Assembly: GCF_001544615.1 (NCBI RefSeq)
Contig: NZ_FCNV02000013.1
Location: forward strand, 62,001-126,000
Reading direction: 5' to 3'
DNA: 64,000 bases
Source: Caballeronia concitans
GTDB lineage: Bacteria; Pseudomonadota; Gammaproteobacteria; Burkholderiales; Burkholderiaceae
Below the pieces are notes generated by a model that saw only the letters and a list, made by a program, of their open reading frames with translations, had not been told where the DNA came from and searched no databases. This document shows, in pieces, positions 61,567 through 64,000 of this stretch (its first letter is position 1; every line of letters starts with the position of its first letter). The position numbers and the translations under genes were made by a program.

Positions 61567-62280
61567 ATGCCCACAGCCTACAAACGCGTACTCCTCAAAC
61601 TCTCCGGCGAAGCCCTCATGGGCGACGATGCTTTCGGCATCAATCGCGCAACGATCGAAAGGATGGTGGCGGACGTCGCTGAAGTGGTGCGGATGGGCAC
61701 ACAACTGGCCGTCGTGATTGGCGGCGGCAATATTTTCCGCGGCGTCGCGGGCGGCGCGGCCGGCATGGACCGTGCAACCGCCGACTACATGGGCATGCTG
61801 GCCACGATGATGAACGCGCTCGCGCTGCAGGACGCCATGCGTCACGCGGGCATCGAGGCGCGCGTGCAATCGGCGCTGCGCATGGATCAGGTGGTCGAGC
61901 CGTACATTCGCCCGCGCGCCATTCGCCAGCTCGAGGAAGGCAAGGTCGTGATCTTCGCGGCCGGCACGGGCAACCCGTTTTTCACGACGGATACCGCCGC
62001 CGCGCTGCGCGGCTCGGAAATCGGCGCCGAAGTGGTGTTGAAGGCGACGAAGGTCGATGGCGTATACTCCGCCGACCCGAAGAAGGATCCGAGCGCCACG
62101 CGCTACAGCACGATCAGCTTCGACGAGGCGATCGGCCGCAATCTGCAGGTCATGGACGCTACCGCGTTCGCGCTGTGCCGCGATCAGAAGCTGCCGATCC
62201 GCGTCTTCTCCATTACGAAGGCGGGTGCGCTGAAGCGCATCGTGCAAGGCGACGACGAAGGTACGCTCGTCCACGTGTAA
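61567..62280 (+). CDS. pyrH: Uridylate kinase
   Basis: UMP kinase of the amino acid kinase fold, giving UDP. The 237-residue hexameric enzyme has [18 protein letters not shown] (about 8-25), [11 protein letters not shown] (about 54-64) and [15 protein letters not shown] (about 161). ATG 61567 gives the family N terminus; an upstream ATG at 61504 is not needed. About 250 bases separate it from tsf and may contain its own promoter. Confidence 0.97.
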   Translation: MPTAYKRVLLKLSGEALMGDDAFGINRATIERMVADVAEVVRMGTQLAVVIGGGNIFRGVAGGAAGMDRATADYMGMLATMMNALALQDAMRHAGIEARVQSALRMDQVVEPYIRPRAIRQLEEGKVVIFAAGTGNPFFTTDTAAALRGSEIGAEVVLKATKVDGVYSADPKKDPSATRYSTISFDEAIGRNLQVMDATAFALCRDQKLPIRVFSITKAGALKRIVQGDDEGTLVHV

Positions 62281-62384
62281 ACTCTTGCGTATTCGGGCGC
62301 CGCGCGCACCCGGCGTGAATCGCGCCGGAAGAATCGCGGGAGAGGCGCCTGCATCGCCAGTAAACCAAGGTTTTGGAGGTTCAA

Positions 62385-62945
62385 ATGAGTGTGGCTGACA
62401 TTAAAAAGGGCGTCGACCAGAAGATGCAGCGGTCGATCGAAGCATTCAAGGCCGATCTCGCCAAGATCCGCACGGGCCGTGCGCACACCGGTCTGCTCGA
62501 TCACATCCAGGTCGACTACTACGGCTCGAACGTGCCCATCTCGCAAGTCGCGAACATGACGCTCGTCGATGCCCGCACGATCGGCGTGCAGCCGTGGGAA
62601 AAGAAAATGGTGCCGGTCGTCGAGAAGGCGATCCGCGAGTCAGATCTCGGCCTGAACCCGGCGACGCAGGGCGACCTGATCCGCGTGCCGATGCCCGCGC
62701 TGACCGAAGAGCGCCGCCGCGAACTGACGAAAGTCGTGAAGAGCGAAGGCGAATCCGCGAAGATCGCCGTGCGCAACCTGCGCCGCGACGCGAACGAGCA
62801 ACTGAAGAAGCTGGTGAAGGACAAGGAAATCTCGGAAGACGACGAGCGCCGCGCAAGCGATGACGTTCAGAAGTTCACCGACAAGTTCGTCGCCGAAATC
62901 GACAAGCTCGTTCAGACCAAAGAAGCCGAAATCATGACGGTGTGA
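62385..62945 (+). CDS. frr: Ribosome recycling factor
   Basis: RRF splits the post-termination ribosome with EF-G. The 186-residue protein starts [20 protein letters not shown] after a strong GGAGG site. [20 protein letters not shown] (about 73-92) and [14 protein letters not shown] (about 112-125) are typical. Full length. Confidence 0.97.
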   Translation: MSVADIKKGVDQKMQRSIEAFKADLAKIRTGRAHTGLLDHIQVDYYGSNVPISQVANMTLVDARTIGVQPWEKKMVPVVEKAIRESDLGLNPATQGDLIRVPMPALTEERRRELTKVVKSEGESAKIAVRNLRRDANEQLKKLVKDKEISEDDERRASDDVQKFTDKFVAEIDKLVQTKEAEIMTV

Positions 62946-63028
62946 GGCCGTAAGCGGTCTTGCCAGCTTTGGCTTTCACGACCCAGGGCTGGCGTTTCAC
63001 ATCCTGTCGATAACAAGATTCAGCGGCC

Positions 63029-63811
63029 ATGACCTATACCAGCTCTACCGTTACCGTGCCCGATGTCGCGGCTGTCCCGCGCCACGTCGCGATCATCATG
63101 GACGGCAATGGCCGTTGGGCGACCGAGCGGCGTTTGCCGCGCGTCGCCGGTCATACGCGCGGCGTCGATGCGGTGCGCGCCACCGTCGAAAGCTGCGCGC
63201 GGCGCGGCGTCCAGTTCGTCACGCTGTTCGCGTTCAGTTCGGAAAACTGGCGTCGTCCAACCGACGAAGTGTCGTTCCTGATGCGCCTGTTCGTGACCGC
63301 GCTCGAGCGCGAGATCGGCAAGCTGCACGCGAACGGCATCCGCCTGCGCGTCGTCGGCGACGTGTCCATGTTCGACGACCGCATCCGCGCGCTCATCCAG
63401 CGCGCTGAAACCAAGACCGCGCGCAACACGCGCCTGACGCTGACCATCGCCGCCAATTACGGCGGCCGCTGGGACATCATGCAGGCGACGAAGAAGCTCA
63501 TCGCGCAATCGCTCGAACAGGGCGCGCCGGTGCGCGTCGACGACGAATCGTTCGCCGAGCATCTCGCGATGGCCTACGCGCCCGAGCCGGATCTCTTCAT
63601 TCGTACGGGCGGCGAGCAGCGCATCAGCAATTTTCTGCTGTGGCAGCTCGCGTACACCGAGTTCTATTTCACCGATATCTACTGGCCCGATTTCGACGCC
63701 GACGCGCTCGACCGCGCGATCGCATCGTATGGCGGCCGTGAACGCCGCTTCGGACGCACGAGCGCGCAACTCGCTTCCCAATCGCAGAAGGCCGACACCC
63801 TTTCATGCTAA
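63029..63811 (+). CDS. uppS: Undecaprenyl diphosphate synthase
   Basis: UppS makes the C55 lipid carrier of peptidoglycan. The 260-residue protein has [14 protein letters not shown] (catalytic Asp, about 30), the [11 protein letters not shown] motif (about 70-80) and [20 protein letters not shown] (about 188-207). The stop overlaps the start of cdsA by seven bases. The first 15 residues are a variable extension. Confidence 0.97.
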   Translation: MTYTSSTVTVPDVAAVPRHVAIIMDGNGRWATERRLPRVAGHTRGVDAVRATVESCARRGVQFVTLFAFSSENWRRPTDEVSFLMRLFVTALEREIGKLHANGIRLRVVGDVSMFDDRIRALIQRAETKTARNTRLTLTIAANYGGRWDIMQATKKLIAQSLEQGAPVRVDDESFAEHLAMAYAPEPDLFIRTGGEQRISNFLLWQLAYTEFYFTDIYWPDFDADALDRAIASYGGRERRFGRTSAQLASQSQKADTLSC

Positions 63812-64000
63812 AGACCCGTGTCATCACGGCAATTGTCCTGCTCGCGGTCCTCGTGCCCGTCACGCTGTTCGCGCCCATCGGGGCGTTCGGGGCGCTGATC
63901 GGTTTCGTCGTCGTGTTCGCTGCGTGGGAGTGGGGGCGGCTGCTCAAGCTCAACGGCGCGGGGCCGGTCGCGTATGCCCTGGTCGCGGGGCTCGCGCTCA
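63805..64000 (+). CDS. cdsA: Phosphatidate cytidylyltransferase, 5' part
   Basis: The window ends 65 codons into this gene. The visible part begins [20 protein letters not shown], then [31 protein letters not shown], giving the first two membrane helices and the WEW motif of CdsA. The enzyme makes CDP-diacylglycerol. It is coupled to uppS by overlap, as in other proteobacteria. The rest lies beyond the window. Confidence 0.93.
   Translation, partial: MLKTRVITAIVLLAVLVPVTLFAPIGAFGALIGFVVVFAAWEWGRLLKLNGAGPVAYALVAGLAL

Overview
The window is 64 kb of high-GC chromosome from a betaproteobacterium, most likely Burkholderiaceae (Burkholderia, Paraburkholderia or Caballeronia). I infer this from composition and gene order: dapC-dapD-arsC-like-dapE-prmB, smc-zipA-ligA-def, rpsB-tsf-pyrH-frr-uppS-cdsA, pcaIJFBDC beside an IclR regulator, and Burkholderia-type families such as DUF2844, DUF3443 and DUF2866. 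No insertion sequence, prophage, integrase or CRISPR array is visible. Most of the window looks like core genome.

Layout. 1-3.6 kb: a MerR-type regulator, a small unknown gene, tRNA-Pro(GGG), a small membrane protein and two LysR regulators. 3.6-9.9 kb: the lower protocatechuate branch of the beta-ketoadipate pathway (pcaI-J-F-B-D-C) with divergent pcaR and a palindromic operator candidate between them. 9.9-11.7 kb: an exported two-gene module, a DUF2844 protein and a DUF3443 lipoprotein. The DUF3443 protein carries what look like all the landmarks of a two-lobed pepsin-type aspartic protease. 12-14.4 kb: bamC, a gene-free stretch that ends in stacked hairpins (possible small RNA), a monooxygenase-like protein and a small unknown. 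14.6-20.9 kb: the glyoxylate genes aceB and aceA, with a haloacid dehalogenase, a LysR regulator, a DUF3800 protein and a UspA protein between them. 21-27 kb: an RhlE-like helicase, an acyl-CoA-binding protein, and the run tsaB-rimI-uracil-DNA glycosylase-DUF1853.

27-45 kb: thiM-thiE-thiD downstream of lplT, alr, radA, a DUF2866 protein, a CaiB-type CoA transferase, the ABC-F ATPase yheS, a glutathione peroxidase, a cardiolipin synthase, prmB, the dap lysine genes and an EamA transporter. 45-53 kb: smc, zipA, ligA and def (chromosome organisation, division, DNA joining, protein maturation). 53-59 kb: a small ParB-like fragment protein, an RNA pseudouridine synthase with a very long 24-residue repeat array, glnD and map. 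59.3-64 kb: the rpsB-tsf-pyrH-frr-uppS-cdsA translation and envelope cluster, cut by the window end inside cdsA.

The carbon genes fit together. The pca operon yields succinyl-CoA plus acetyl-CoA, and isocitrate lyase and malate synthase let the cell grow on that acetyl-CoA. The dehalogenase next to malate synthase could feed glyoxylate through glycolate. The least explained items are the pepsin-like DUF3443 protein with its DUF2844 partner, the hairpin-rich stretch near 13.6 kb, the DUF3800 gene with its own leader, and the repeat-bearing pseudouridine synthase.
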